Made by a program: the position numbers and the translations under genes. A stretch of DNA of 64,000 nt, from NCBI GenBank assembly GCA_026686845.1, contig JAIVEN010000010.1, forward strand, positions 35,376,001 to 35,440,000. Direction: 5' to 3'. This DNA comes from Adenanthera pavonina (lineage: Eukaryota > Streptophyta > Magnoliopsida > Fabales > Fabaceae). Under the pieces are notes generated by a model. The model worked only from the letters and a program-made list of their open reading frames with translations, did no database searches and was not told where the DNA came from. Positions 36,555 through 49,000 of the stretch are shown here, in pieces. The first letter of the stretch is position 1, and every line of letters begins with the position of its first letter.

Positions 36555-39500
36555 ATGGCTTCGCTCTACCCCTCGAGCACCACCCTTCCATTTTCACCCT
36601 CTACTAACCGGCGACGACCCGCTACTAAATCAGCGCGGATTCGTGCACAATCCGAATCCGACCCGAAAACCCCTTCACCTTTATCTCCTTTTTCTCATGA
36701 CGGTGCCGAGAAGTCATCGGGTACAATGATAGTCACTGATGGACGCACGAGGAGAATGGCGATAGAAGTTCAGAAGCTGAAAAGGAAGGAAGCGAGGGAG
36801 AGAAAAGAGGAGGTGAACAGGAAGATAGCATCGAAGAAAGCCATATCGGTCATACTCCGAAGGGAGGCCACCAAGGCCATTATTGAGAAGAAGAGGGGTC
36901 CCACCAATTCCAAGAAGCTGCTTCCGAGGACCGTGCTTGAAGCACTTCATGAAAGAATTACGGCTTTGCGGTGGGAGTCTGCACTCAAGGTCAGTCTCGT
37001 TGTTTTTGAACTTCAACCGAATTCATTTTTTTTTCTTAAATGAAAGTTAAGACCAAATGGTGTACTAATCGGTTGTCTGGAAATGTAGTTTAAAATTGAT
37101 TATAAGTAGTATCATTGCATGTATGGCGGGTATCATGGATTGCTGGTTACTATACTGGTTCACTTGCTTTTGAATCGGACTGCAAGCTATATGGATTCTG
37201 TTGTATGTATGTTGATATGGAAAATGGGTTTTGGTGTTTCTTCTAGTGCCTGGCTTCTGCAGCTTGAAGTTTTTCTTCACATATGGGAAAGGGAATCAAG
37301 GGGGCAAGAAGCTTTTACTCTAATAATGTTGTGGTATACTTTATGTGTGGTGTATTATTTGTGTTTTTTCCCCTACGTAAATCTATTAGGTTCAATTGGA
37401 TATGAGTTGCCATTTAAGTGAGTAGTTCTTTTAGAAGGACACGAACATGCACTAATTTGGAAAAGATAAGCGTCTGTTTGCAGAATTCAGAATGTGACCA
37501 TCAAGAGTGGGGTTTCTTCGAAGGTACTGACTGAGGCAGTTTACTTATAGCTCATAAACAAGCTTGGATACTTAGATAATCTAAGCTTGGATAGTTTCTT
37601 TTTGTGTTTGTTAGAATATTCTTTGGGAAATAATCAAATAATTTTGCTTGGATGAATTAAGATCTGTCCCTCTCTTTTAAAAATCTGAACTTACTTAATG
37701 AGAAGTTTGATGAAGTACTCAGTCTATTCTTGCCAAGAATCCAAAACCACCGATAAACTTTAGATTGTAAAATGGGATTCTCAATCGAACCTTCCGTGTA
37801 AATATGGGAAGTATATTTTGTCCTGTCAACTCTGAGGTTTGGGAAGGAGCTTACTACTCTTTTCTAACCAGCATGCAAAATCTGCAATTAGCTTAAAGTT
37901 TATCTAGAAATCACTGCTCTTTCAAGTACCCTTTCATCCAATTTTGACAAGTTGGAAGGCTTTGGTAGTCTAACTAAACAATTTTGCCCGTTCCTTTTCC
38001 AGAGATATCTTTTGGGCATGATTACTCTGCATATGCTCATTAGTGGATTTGCATTTGGTACAGCAGATGATCTGAGGTTTTTTCCCTCTGTTGTTTTTGT
38101 TACTGCTTTGGAGGCTGAGAAGACAAAGAATTGTCAGTTTTGGGTTGATAGACCTAGATCATTTGTTTGAGCACACATGTGGATCACACTGCAAATATCA
38201 TATGTGTATAGAAGAGCGTTGTCTTAGGACCTGAACTTGTGAAAGTCTTTTACGATGGTAAGAAAACTTTAATATCTTATGTGAACAAATAAACCCTTGT
38301 TGGGTGCTACTTGTGGATTCATGGTCCAATCCACAAATTTGACAAGAATTTCTGTTGGACAGATACAGTTTAACTACGGGGATCCTGATGTTTGAGGTCC
38401 TGCTGTCTGTTATTTCCAAAATTGAGGCATCTGCTCGGCTCTTTCCTAAATGTATTCTACATATTCTTGGAAAAGTAAAGCAACAAAAAGAATACACCAG
38501 TGTTTCAGCTTTAGCAAGCACCCTATGACAACAGGTGACAAAATTTTTTTACAACTGTCACTAGCTTTAATCCACGATAAGGCTAGGAACACAAGTCTGT
38601 TCTGTAAGAGATATTGTGGATGAAAGTGCTGTTTCCTAAAAGTAGCATTACGCTTAAGCAAAAGAAAACAAAGATCTTATTCCAAGGCTTCCAAACCACT
38701 CTGCTATTTCTGTTTCCCTTTTTTTTTTTTTTTAAATACAACACTCTGCTATTTCAATCTAGAGTAAATTACACACGACTGTTTTGTCGAAATTACATAG
38801 ATTCCTCTATTTTCGAAATATACACTTTAGTCTAATTTAAAAGTTTTTGTCTAAAATACCCTTCATTAATCTAAATATACAATCATGTATTATATCCAAA
38901 TATGCACAAATAAAAATAAAAAAGAGTAGATTTTGTTTTCACCAAATTTAACTTAATTATGTATTTAGGTTAATGAAGAGTATTTTAGTCAATGAAATTA
39001 AAATTAGAGTGTAGCATAACATTTTTATTTCAAGAGAAGTCTCTGTATATTTCTAAAATAGAGGGAGGATTTGTGTAGTTTCAGCAAAACTCAAGTGAAA
39101 TATGTGTAATTGACTCCCAAAGTTAAGCAAGGCTGATAGATTCTGAATTCTGCGAACACACCTTCAGTCTACGATGGATAACCCAAACCCATTCCGTGAA
39201 ATTAGGGATGGGTGGGTGAACTTCAAAGGAAGGCACTTCTGAATTTTGTGAAATTAGAGTTCTTAAATGCGACTTCTTATTTGATGTGGACTATGTGTAT
39301 ATCAGGTAAGTTAATTGGTACAAGTCAGCATTCTGTTAGTTTCTTGGTTAATTTGTTGATGTAGATGGGATGGAAGGGCAACATGTGGCATTTAAGTGAA
39401 CAAGTGATGAAATTGGAAGAAAATATTTGTGGGGGAGTAAATAGAAAAAATGCACCTATCTGTCATTGACTGAATTTGAATTATGTAAATTGCTGAAAAG

Positions 39501-41169
39501 CAAGTTTGTAATGGATTGTGTATCTGTATGTGGAACCTTATTCTTTTTCTTGAATCTCTCCTACGTGGAAGTGCAACTGAATTTTCAATATCAAACAATG
39601 CTCTCATGGTTGCAGGTTTTTGAATTACTGCGTGAACAGCTCTGGTACAAACCTAACTCTGGTATTTATATCAACTTAATAGTCATGCTTGGAAAATGTA
39701 AGCAACCTGAGAAGGCCCATGAGCTCTTTCAAGCTATGGTTGATGAGGGTTGTTACGTGGCCCGTGAATCATACACTGCATTGTTATCTGCCTATAGCAG
39801 GAGTGGTCTCTTGGACAGAGCATTCTCTATCCTTGAGGAGATGAAGAATACTCTTGATTGTCAGCCAGATGTCCGGACTTACTCAATCCTCATTAAATCA
39901 TGTTTGCACGTTTTTGCATTTGACGAAGTGCACTATCTCCTATCTGATATGGCCATTCAGGGAATCAAACCCAACACAGTTACTTACAATACCCTTATTG
40001 ATGCTTACGGGAAGGCAAAAAAGTAAACTGTCTACTTGTGTCTCCCTTCTTAAAAAAGATTGCTTGCTGAGTCTGGTTGCTGAAAATAATTTGAAAAGTG
40101 AGTTTTCTCCTTTGTACTATAGACATTAATGGCAAGAAAGAGGGAGAACCTAGAAAATCTTATTAGACCTCCCTATGAAAATGTTGAAAAGTCAAGGTAA
40201 AGATAAACTGACAAATTGGAGTCATAATTAATATGTTAAGATTAATGAGCACTTTCGCAAAGTGCATTGTTGTTGCTGCAGTTAGGCGCTTCAATCGTTA
40301 TCCATTAATGCACACCATTGCCCTTTCTTCCTTTTCTGCTAAACTTAGTTGAGATCTGTTGCTTAGAAATTTTTTTTGGGGGGGTTTAGCAACCAGCTGC
40401 AGCATGATATAAATGCATTTTTCCGCTCATTAATCTTATTTTCTTTCTTAAAAGGTTTGCAGAGATGGAATCCATACTTGTAGAAATGCTTGCTGACTCA
40501 GATTGTGAACCTGATGTATGGACCATGAATTCAACGCTAAGAGCATTTGGCAATATAGGGCAAATAGAAACAATGGAGAGATGTTATGAGAAGTTTCAGA
40601 TTGCTGGATTGCAACCTACTGTTCAGACTTTCAATATCCTTCTGGACTCCTATGGCAAGGCTGAGGATTACGAGAAAATGAGTGCTGTGATGGAATACAT
40701 GCAGAAATATCATTACTCCTGGACAATTGTGACCTACAATATTGTGATTGATGCTTTTGGCAGGGCTGGGGATCTAAAACAGATGGAGTATTTATTTAGA
40801 CTAATGCGATCAGAGAGGATAAAGCCGAGCTGTGTTACGCTTTGCTCGCTCGTGAAGGCTTATGCACAAGGCGGTAAACCTGAGAAAATCAGCGGTGTCC
40901 TGCGTTTCATAGAGAATTCTGATGTAACACTTGACACCATATTCTTTAATTGTTTGGTGGATGCTTATGGGAGGTTAGGGTGTTTTGCTGAGATGAGGGG
41001 AGTGCTTGATATGATGGAACAGAAAAGTTGTAAACCTGATGTAATTACATATAGAACCATGATGAAAGCTTATTCAGCTAGGGGCATGAATTCTTATGTG
41101 AAGGAGCTCAGAGAGCTCATTAGATCAGCACAGAGGCCCCCTTTTAAGGGAGATAAGCCTGACTTTTAA
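36555..41169 (+). CDS. P-class pentatricopeptide repeat protein, chloroplast, At5g48730-like
   Basis: Three exons, 36555-36989, 39616-40022 and 40455-41169, give 1557 nt, or 518 residues. The start MASLYPSSTT opens a Ser/Pro/Arg-rich N-terminus with no acidic residue until about position 34, as in chloroplast transit peptides. An ATG 23 codons upstream gives a less suitable leader. A basic linker (QKLKRKEARERKEEVNRK) and ASKKAISVILRREATKAIIE precede about ten 35-residue PPR motifs from roughly residue 155 to 505, with typical VTYNTLIDAYGKA and VTYNIVIDAFGRAG repeats. There is no E, DYW or SMR domain, so it is P-class. Such proteins bind single RNAs in organelles, one base per repeat. The order of motifs and many phrases match my memory of Arabidopsis At5g48730, the neighbour of XRI1. 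Intron 1 is 2.6 kb and holds a fold-back element. Confidence 0.93.
38762..39116. mobile_element. Long inverted-repeat (fold-back) MITE in intron 1 of the PPR gene
   Basis: The left end GAGTAAATTACACACGACTG and the right end TATGTGTAATTGACTC are inverted, and pairing continues inward: TCTATTTTCGAAATATACA against TGTATATTTCTAAAATAGA, and AAAATACCCTTCATTAATCT against its complement near 38966-38988. Nearly the whole 355 bp can fold on itself. The ends resemble Mutator-like or unclassified MITEs; I saw no clear target duplication. Confidence 0.75.
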
Positions 41170-43823
41170 TGAGAAGCTTTTCTGATCTTTTTTCTTCCGT
41201 GTATGTGCAGTTCTTTTCCCTGTGTATAATGGCCTTGGACTTTGTCTATCTTGTTTTAATTATATATTCAATTATAATGAATATCAAACTAATATAGGAC
41301 TCGATTTGAGAAAATTTTTAGGTTATTTTATGAAAATTTCCAATTAAAATATAAGATAAATATTTTTGACAATTCATTGCAATGCTATTAAGTGTTAACT
41401 ATTTATTGGTTTTTAATTATCAAATAATATGAAAATAAATCTGTAATAATTAAATTCCATAAAACACTGATACTTTAAAAATTAAATAGATGTACGGATA
41501 TCTTTTACTTATACATGTTTTATATTTATACATATTTATTTATTTATACTACTTTGCACATCTTAAATTTTGATAATAAAATATGATGATTTTGGATTTT
41601 TAAGGTAAAATAGAAAAAAGGCGCGGCATTGATGTCAGTAGAAGTGTGTTGTTACTGTATTTCTTTTTCTTGTTAAATGATGTTTCTATTGAAGGAGAAA
41701 GAACAACAATTTTTTTTTAATATCAAGAGTATCTTTCAACTAAGATCAAAGACTGTCCCCTTTGAAAGGTAAAGAAGAAGGTTAAAGATCAAATTCAGAA
41801 CAATATGTTTAAGAGAATTCAACTATCTATCAATTATATTAAGATTTTGTTAGTGAAAGAATAATAATTTTATTTATGGGTTTTTATAAATATTTTATTT
41901 ATACATGGGGTTTATTTTAACATTTATTTATAATTTTTAGAACTGCTTTATTGATTATACATATAAATAATTACATAAATAATTATATATATATATTCCA
42001 ATATCCCTCATAACTATATCATAAAATTTTAAAATTATTGTATCACACATATCATATTATATTGTATTTGATATATATATATATATATATATCGTGTTAC
42101 ATAGATTACACTTAACTCTTTTCCATATCATTTTGGTATGTTAAGAATTTGGTTTCTTTTCTTTTGGCGTGCTGATATGTTAAGAAGTTTTTATTTCTTT
42201 TTTTGACCAGCAAGGAATTTTCATTTCAAATAAACAAAAAATAGCGCTCGATTTTGTGTGTATAAAATGAGGAGTAATTTGTGGCCGAAAAAAAAATGAG
42301 GAGTGATTTGCATGTTTTTAAATTGATACCATTAACTTCAACGGGTACCCAGCAAGCATTTAGATATTTTCGTCATTTGCTGATGTGAGTGAGTTTACAA
42401 TTAGTAAAATTAAAATGAAGAGCAGATTATATGAGATTTTTTATTTTTATTTTTATTTTTTTTATTGGTATCTCCTAACAAATTGTTGAAGACTAATTCA
42501 TTTGAAATATAGAGATCAGCGAGCTAAGTTTGGCCTCTCCCCAATAAAATTCGTGGATATTATATCATATATGACTTCTTCTATTTTAAATTTTATTCCT
42601 CATGCATTTTGTTGATTTTTTCCAACATAAATATTCATCTCCATGAATAAATGTTTAAAGAAAGTTCTTATGGTTTAGTTTTAAACTATGTAGTACTAAT
42701 ACATATACGTATGATATTTATACATATATAATATTATCTATGTAATTATTTATATATAATTAACAAATTTACTTATTAAAAAAATAAGTATTAAATATTC
42801 TAAAAATTATAGTATAAATAGTAAAATAAACTATAAAATATTTATAATAATTTCAAATGGTTATATTTTACTATAAAAATTTAAAGTGATACATATAAGT
42901 ACAAAGTGGTATGAATAGGTATATATGCACAAATAAAATAAGCATATTATATTGTATTGTGTATCAAATATGAGTGTTTCTATTTTTTTTTTTATTTGAA
43001 GTGTCAATACTTCATATGTTTTAAATTCAAAACAAACATGTACACATAAAGATAATACTTTTGTATGGGGTTTGAAACCTATACAAGTTTGAAGTTATTT
43101 TTCATATTACAATTTTTTCTCAGGAAGGAACCCTTTTTTGTTTCTTATGACCATTTGTCAAAGCACTTGAAAAATGTTTTTTCGATGGAAAGTAAATTGA
43201 AATCCATAAATACTTTTTTACCATGAAATAACTTCAAGTATTTTTGAAGACAAATTAGATTTTGTATATTTATGTTTTTATTTATTCTTTTTTAACCAAT
43301 TATTTTTTTTATTCAAAGAATATGAGACAAAAAAAATGAATGTATAGCATATACATTCATTCACTTCTATAAATTCAGATGATTCAATCTTTTTCTCGTT
43401 TGCACCATTTTTAAGAAAAAACTAATTTAATTTAAGTTAACCCATATATTTCTTTTGAAAATGGAAAGGAGGGTAAATTACTAGTCAATATTTCAACTTT
43501 GATGACATATAATTTGTTTCAAGTTTGATCAAAATTTAAAGATGATCCTTTTATTAATATTTGTTTCCTTTTATTTTTCTATTATATACATAAGAATAAG
43601 AAGAAAGATGAGGAAAAAAGGAAATGGAGATTTAGTTACAATGATTCTTACCAAATTTTGTTTGACCAATACACATTTACCAAATTTAAGATTCAGACGC
43701 AATCTTATCCATTGAGGGAGCTACGACCCCACCACTTACGTAAGTCTAATGCGGCAATTATGGTGACACATTTCAAATTTTAAATATTTATTATCGATTC
43801 AGTTATACAACGAATTTTAAATA

Positions 43824-44085
43824 CTCCCTCTATTCATAAAAATTATTATTTTAATATTTTTTACAAAAACAAAAAATTTATTAAATAATCTAAAATATTA
43901 TAAATTTTAATAATATTTTACTAAAATATCCTTAATTTAAATATTTTATTAAATAATATACTTAATATTAATAAAGAATAAAATAGTAAAATAAGTAATT
44001 AATATTACATTGAAATTTTAAGATGACAAATATTATGAAACATCTCAAAAAAACCTATAAAACAATTTTTATGAGTCCGGGGGAC
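43824..44085. mobile_element. Stowaway-type MITE
   Basis: The left end CTCCCTCTATTCATAAAAAT and the right end ATTTTTATGAGTCCGGGGGAC are imperfect inverted repeats of about 25 bp. TA flanks both ends, and the interior is AT-rich without an ORF. Confidence 0.8.
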
Positions 44086-44707
44086 TAATAATTATTAAAT
44101 ATAAAATAGTGTTTTATTAAAATCTGATGCTTTATATTTTAAAATAATAACTTATTTTATAATTATTAATTCTTAATTTTGAATCAAATTGATACTTTTT
44201 TTTGGGCCACTGATCTTATTCATACATTCACTGAAGATTATAAATTATTAAGAAAAAAGAACAAGATAATTTTATTATTTTCAAACGTTTAAAAATGAAA
44301 AAAAGTTGTTATATTCGTTCAAAATGATTATCTATTTATGAAATATTGTCTCAATTCGTCCTTTTTTATTATAAGATCTCATTCCTGAACAAAGCCTATT
44401 TTTATTTATTTTATTTACTTGATGAAAATAAGGGGTTGTTGGCATGAGGAAGTATGAGAGGGAAATAGAATTACTTGGGAAGTTGGTCACTGGCTAACAC
44501 TTGATTTAAAAAACAAATGTAAGTTTCTGGATTATTAAGCCTAACTTAAAATGTTCTACTTCCTAAATAAAATTTTAGAAAATTTCACTTTTTAAGTGAT
44601 TTATGATATTTTATAAAAAAAAATCTTTGACTATTTAATCCATTTATTTAATAAAAATAATATTTATGTTTTTAACGTTAAAATATAACATATTTATATT
44701 AAAACAT

Positions 44708-44963
44708 AATTAATGGATTGCACTGACTTTCCAAGATTTGTACTTTTTGGAGAGAAATTGAAAAATATATAAATAAGATAGATTATAGTTAATGAGGATA
44801 ATATTAAAAAATTATGATAAATTTTATAAAATTTAAGGATTTTAATTACTTTTAATCACTTGTTTTGATATGTATAAATTAATTAAAAGTGACTTATAAT
44901 AGAAAATAAAATAGATAGATGAAAAAAGTTTGGACATTTGAAAAATTAATGGATTGCACTGAC
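44708..44963. repeat. Perfect 20-bp direct repeat bracketing 216 bp
   Basis: AATTAATGGATTGCACTGAC occurs at 44708-44727 and 44944-44963. The bracketed AT-rich DNA has no ORF. The repeats could be an insertion footprint with a long target duplication or a product of repair-made duplication. Confidence 0.7.
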
Positions 44964-45727
44964 CTCTAACTCAACTAACTTCTCAAATGATTAAAAATTA
45001 CCCTATTATTTTTTTATCTGAACCTTTTCTTACTTTGTTATCTGTACAATTAAAAAGAAATAAATATAGTAATAAGTGTCATTTGACAGGCCAGGTCTTC
45101 GTCATCGTTGCACAAACTGCATGATCAAAAGGGGTACTAATTATTATTACCCAAAAAAAATACTAATTACTCCTGTTCTTTTGAAGGAATTTTTTTGTTG
45201 ATTTGTAAATTTATTGATCAAGGGCATGGTTGGCAAAAAACAAGAAAAGGCACGTGTTACATAAACGTGGTAAGAAATTGTTGAATCCAATGCACTTTTG
45301 ACCGAGCGATAAAATAACCGGGCGGTAAAATAAGCTTTAATGATTTTTTATTATAGTATGAATAAATTACTACTTCCCTATTTCGTAATAGTGTATTTTT
45401 ATGAAAAATCTATATTTTAAAATATAGTGCATTTTGTGGAGTTATTAGTGTAATTTTTTTCTTCTTTCCAAAATCATCCTGAGTAATTAGGCCTTATCAG
45501 AATTACTCCTCTTGTCTTCCCCATGCATTTAAAGACCTAAGTGCGTTATTGTTCACGACAATAGAGAAGACGAAGACTTTGAGCTCCAAATGTGTTATTG
45601 GTCCAGATAAGAGATGACGCTTTATTGGAACTGCATATGTCAAACTCCAAATGCATTATTGGTTGGTGTAAAGAACCTTACGAACTTCTTAAGTAGGCAC
45701 GAAATTGATTCATGAGAGAAGACGAAA

Positions 45728-46195
45728 ATGGTAGATTTCCTGTCTAACCCTTTGAACTCGTTTGAGTCAGTGAATATTGAAGATTTGTTGTCAATAGTAG
45801 AAGACTCTTTAGATGGTGAGACAGTAGTCTCGAAAATGGCAGATTTAGTGAAATTAAGCTATTGTAACTAGTCCTCTAAATCATTGAATGATGAAGCTTT
45901 ACCGTGGATAGTTGAAGATTCTCTTGATTGAGAAGAACCCATCCCAAAATTTGATTTAAACAAGTTTCCTTATAAAGAGGAAGTTAACTCCATTGAAGTG
46001 GCAAGCTATGCTGAAGATTCATCTAAAACTGAGCAATGAGAACCCTCTATTAAAGGATCACAGAATCGTCATGTGTCGACCTTCAATTTGAACAAGGTGC
46101 CATAAGAAAACGACACTGGTGATGAATTGAAGGAGAGAGAGCATAAGAAATTTATTAAGAGCATGTTAAAAATTTATGTGTCGGGTTTGTTTTAA
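45728..46195 (+). pseudogene. Decayed ORF with FDLN motifs, unknown family
   Basis: One frame of 155 codons from ATG 45728 to TAA 46193-46195, interrupted by four stops: TAG 45869, TGA 45929, TGA 46037 and TAA 46103. No shift of frame is needed. Readable words include IVEDSLDGE and, 35 residues on, IVEDSLD again, then KFDLNKFPYKEE and later TFNLNKVP. The duplicated IVEDSLD and FDLN/FNLN elements suggest a protein made of repeated acidic units with EAR-like DLN motifs. I do not recognise the family. A fragment on the opposite strand (46379-46682) shares FDLN..P and LPW.V. Confidence 0.4.
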
Positions 46196-46378
46196 ATGGT
46201 TAACAGTAAAGGATGTGCTGGTGATGTGTGTTTTGAGTTTTTTTTTTGTAATGCTCCTTGGAGTAACATGCAGATAATATGACTACGTATGGTGTTTTTT
46301 GTCATCTAGTACTGAGTATATTAAAAACTCTGCTCCTTGTATTCAAAACTATAGCTTGGAGCAACTTTGATTAGGTTT

Positions 46379-46682
46379 ATACCTTTGTTTCGGGGTCCAT
46401 CACTAGGCTGTAGTTGTGTGCTTGGTTGTGTATATCTTTCTTTGAAATTTCTCTCCCGATTGCATCTTCTTCAACAAGTGCCCCCTGAGACCCTTGCATG
46501 GTAACCTCTCTGTTCACTGACCATGGGAGAACTTCAATTGATGGGTCTCTGTTTAAGTCAAATGGTTGCACATTGCCGGATTTGGGGTTGCTACCATCAC
46601 TTATTTCTAAGTTTAGGTCTATGTTTAAATCAATATTTAGTGGGATTGCACTAGGAAGTATGGGTGACAATGGTGAAATCAA
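46379..46682 (-). pseudogene. Coding-like fragment with DLN motifs, unknown family
   Basis: An open stretch on the minus strand of about 100 residues reading NIDLNIDLNLEISDG, then QPFDLNRDPSIEVLPWSV and ending MDPETK just before a donor-like AAAG|GTATAA. Composition is protein-like, but no proper ATG start is seen at its upstream end and an in-frame stop lies close beyond. It may be an isolated exon of a dead gene or transposon-carried gene. The shared motif links it to the decayed ORF 200 bp away. Confidence 0.3.
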
Positions 46683-46739
46683 AGAGGTTGATGATCATGG
46701 AGTGGAGGGTGATAATGGAGAAATCGAATTGTGAGTCTT

Positions 46740-49000
46740 CATATGAGAATGGGTGGCTATCTCTATTTCATGCGACCTTTCAATGCCGTGTAGCCCACCA
46801 AATTTTTGAATCAATAATCTGTTGATAATCCAAGGAGGGAAGCATATTCACAATTAGATTAAGTGAGTTTAAACTAAATTTAATTTGGCGCCACTCATTA
46901 CGTGTGGAGGTGAACCCAGCGACCATTACTAAATAATAAAAGGTTGGTTGTCAATGGCCAAAGAAAAAAAAAAGAATAAATGTAGGTTAACAAGAAAAAC
47001 ATAATTAATGCAGGGAGTATATTAATTACTGTTAAATGAGGGTAATTTAGGAATAATATATAAATATTTTAGTTACTAACTACTGTCTTGATATGTGTGT
47101 GACAATTAAAAGTGTATATAAACTAGAACAGGTGGAGTACTTTTTATCAAGATAAAATGGTGAATTAATTAATGTACTGGCAAAATAATGGGAGCACTAA
47201 TAATGCATTTATGTTGCTTATAAATTTGGTATTAGTATTCTTAAATTTTGGCTTGATGATCGAAGGGTGTATTGTCTAAGTTTATAACTATTTGAGTTTA
47301 AATTTTGAGTTAATAATAAAAATTCTTTTTTTCTTAAATAAAGTTAACATAAGAAATATGTTTTTAAAATCGATAATAAACTGAGATATAAGATAAAGCT
47401 CCTCTCCAGTCTCCATTATTAAGTTGTCTATTTTAAGTTGTGTTTGAATTCATTCAGTTGAATCCTTCGTTCTAGCTATTTATGAGAGAAATACAAATAA
47501 ATAAGAATATATGAGATTTTTTTATACTCAATTCAATTTTTTAAGATCTATTTTTACAATGCTATATGTAGTGATTTATTTATGAATATGATGAAAAATT
47601 AAAATACTTAAATTCGATCATGATGATGGTCTGAATCTTAAATTTTAATTTTTAAGTTAAAAAATAATTCTAATTTCACAATTAAATTATTAATTTTATT
47701 TTGCGTTTTATTTTATAAATAAAAAAGTTAAATAACAAATTAAAATATAAATAATCCAAATGTATTTTGGACAATCTCTACTGACAATGAATGAAATGAA
47801 ATTCTATTAAAGGGATGAAAGTCCATATGTTACCATCCAATCGTTGATTTTTCAGTTATTTTTATTTATATAAAATAATAAATAATTATATGAGTTTAGA
47901 TCTGTTAAGACAATTGGCAAAAAAGATCTGTTAAGACAAGAGCGGATTAATATTTTAACTAGGATGTGTGCGTCTCTCTCTCTATATACAATAACATATT
48001 GATATATATATATATATACACATATATGGACACACATCCTCTATATATATATATATATATAGACACGCATTAAGGAACCCTAAAATCTATATACTCCAAA
48101 AGATTTTCAAATCGAAGAAACAGATTGAGGTGTGAATAAGACTTACTAAATATACATTTTAATTTATATATATAAACGGTCAAGTGTCAATTTAGCACTT
48201 CCATACAATCTTACCAACCACAATAATACCAAATATGAAATCATCTAAAACAAATATCCTATTAACTTAAGATTAGTATAAGAGATATAACCCCTTATCT
48301 CTTAATTAAGTGGTAAATAATTTTATTTTTAGTTAAAAGGGATTTATTTTTTATTTTCAATGCTATGAGAGAAATTAATCTTTATTATGGATACTCATAA
48401 TAATCTACAACAAAAAAATAAACAAATACTCAATTATTTAAATATTTTTATTATTTCTTAGTTGGAATAGCTAAGTATTATTATGACTATTACTACTATT
48501 ATTATTATTATTTTGCCAATATTACTATTGTTATCATTAGTATCACTATAGTTAAATATTTTTTTCAGTTTATATTATAAGGTATTTTATATCAATTATA
48601 TATATATTAAGAAAATTTTTTTTCTAAAATTAATGTAAAAAATATCAATATTTCCTATTTTATTATTATTAAATAATATATTCTATTATTATTATTATAA
48701 GGTTATAAATATATACGAAATTTATTATATAAAATACCTTATAATATGGTAAGTTTATAAATATACATAAAATTTATTATATAAAATATTTTATAATATA
48801 ATATGAATAGTGAGTAATTCACTATTATACATTTTTTTTTAATTGAAAGTCAAAGAGAAATTTTCGTACCTGGATGTCATCAACTCGATCCTCGTGAAAG
48901 AAAATCTAACGAAGACAACAGTAAAACATTTTGTAACTCATGCAATAAAAAAAAAATTATTATCTATTTATTATTATTTTTAGTACTAGTATTATTAAAA
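46740..49000. other. Gene-free AT-rich spacer upstream of EAF1
   Basis: Near 46996-47137 one end of a Stowaway-like MITE is visible (ATAAACTAGAACAGGTGGAG next to TA at 47138); the other end is not clear. TA microsatellites lie at 48001-48026 and 48041-48062. No coding sequence found. Confidence 0.55.

Larger units (their letters stand above)
41170..45727. other. Gene-free AT-rich spacer
   Basis: No supported ORF. It holds a TA microsatellite at about 42068-42092, a Stowaway MITE at 43824-44085 and a 20-bp direct repeat pair at 44708/44944. Confidence 0.6.

Noticed and set aside
37065..39607. Short ORFs in intron 1 of the PPR gene
   Set aside because: They lie inside an intron between exons that join in frame, and show no protein features.
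45370..45480. Possible further Stowaway end (TACTTCCCTATTTCGTAATAG)
   Set aside because: No matching inverted end next to a TA was found within several hundred bases.
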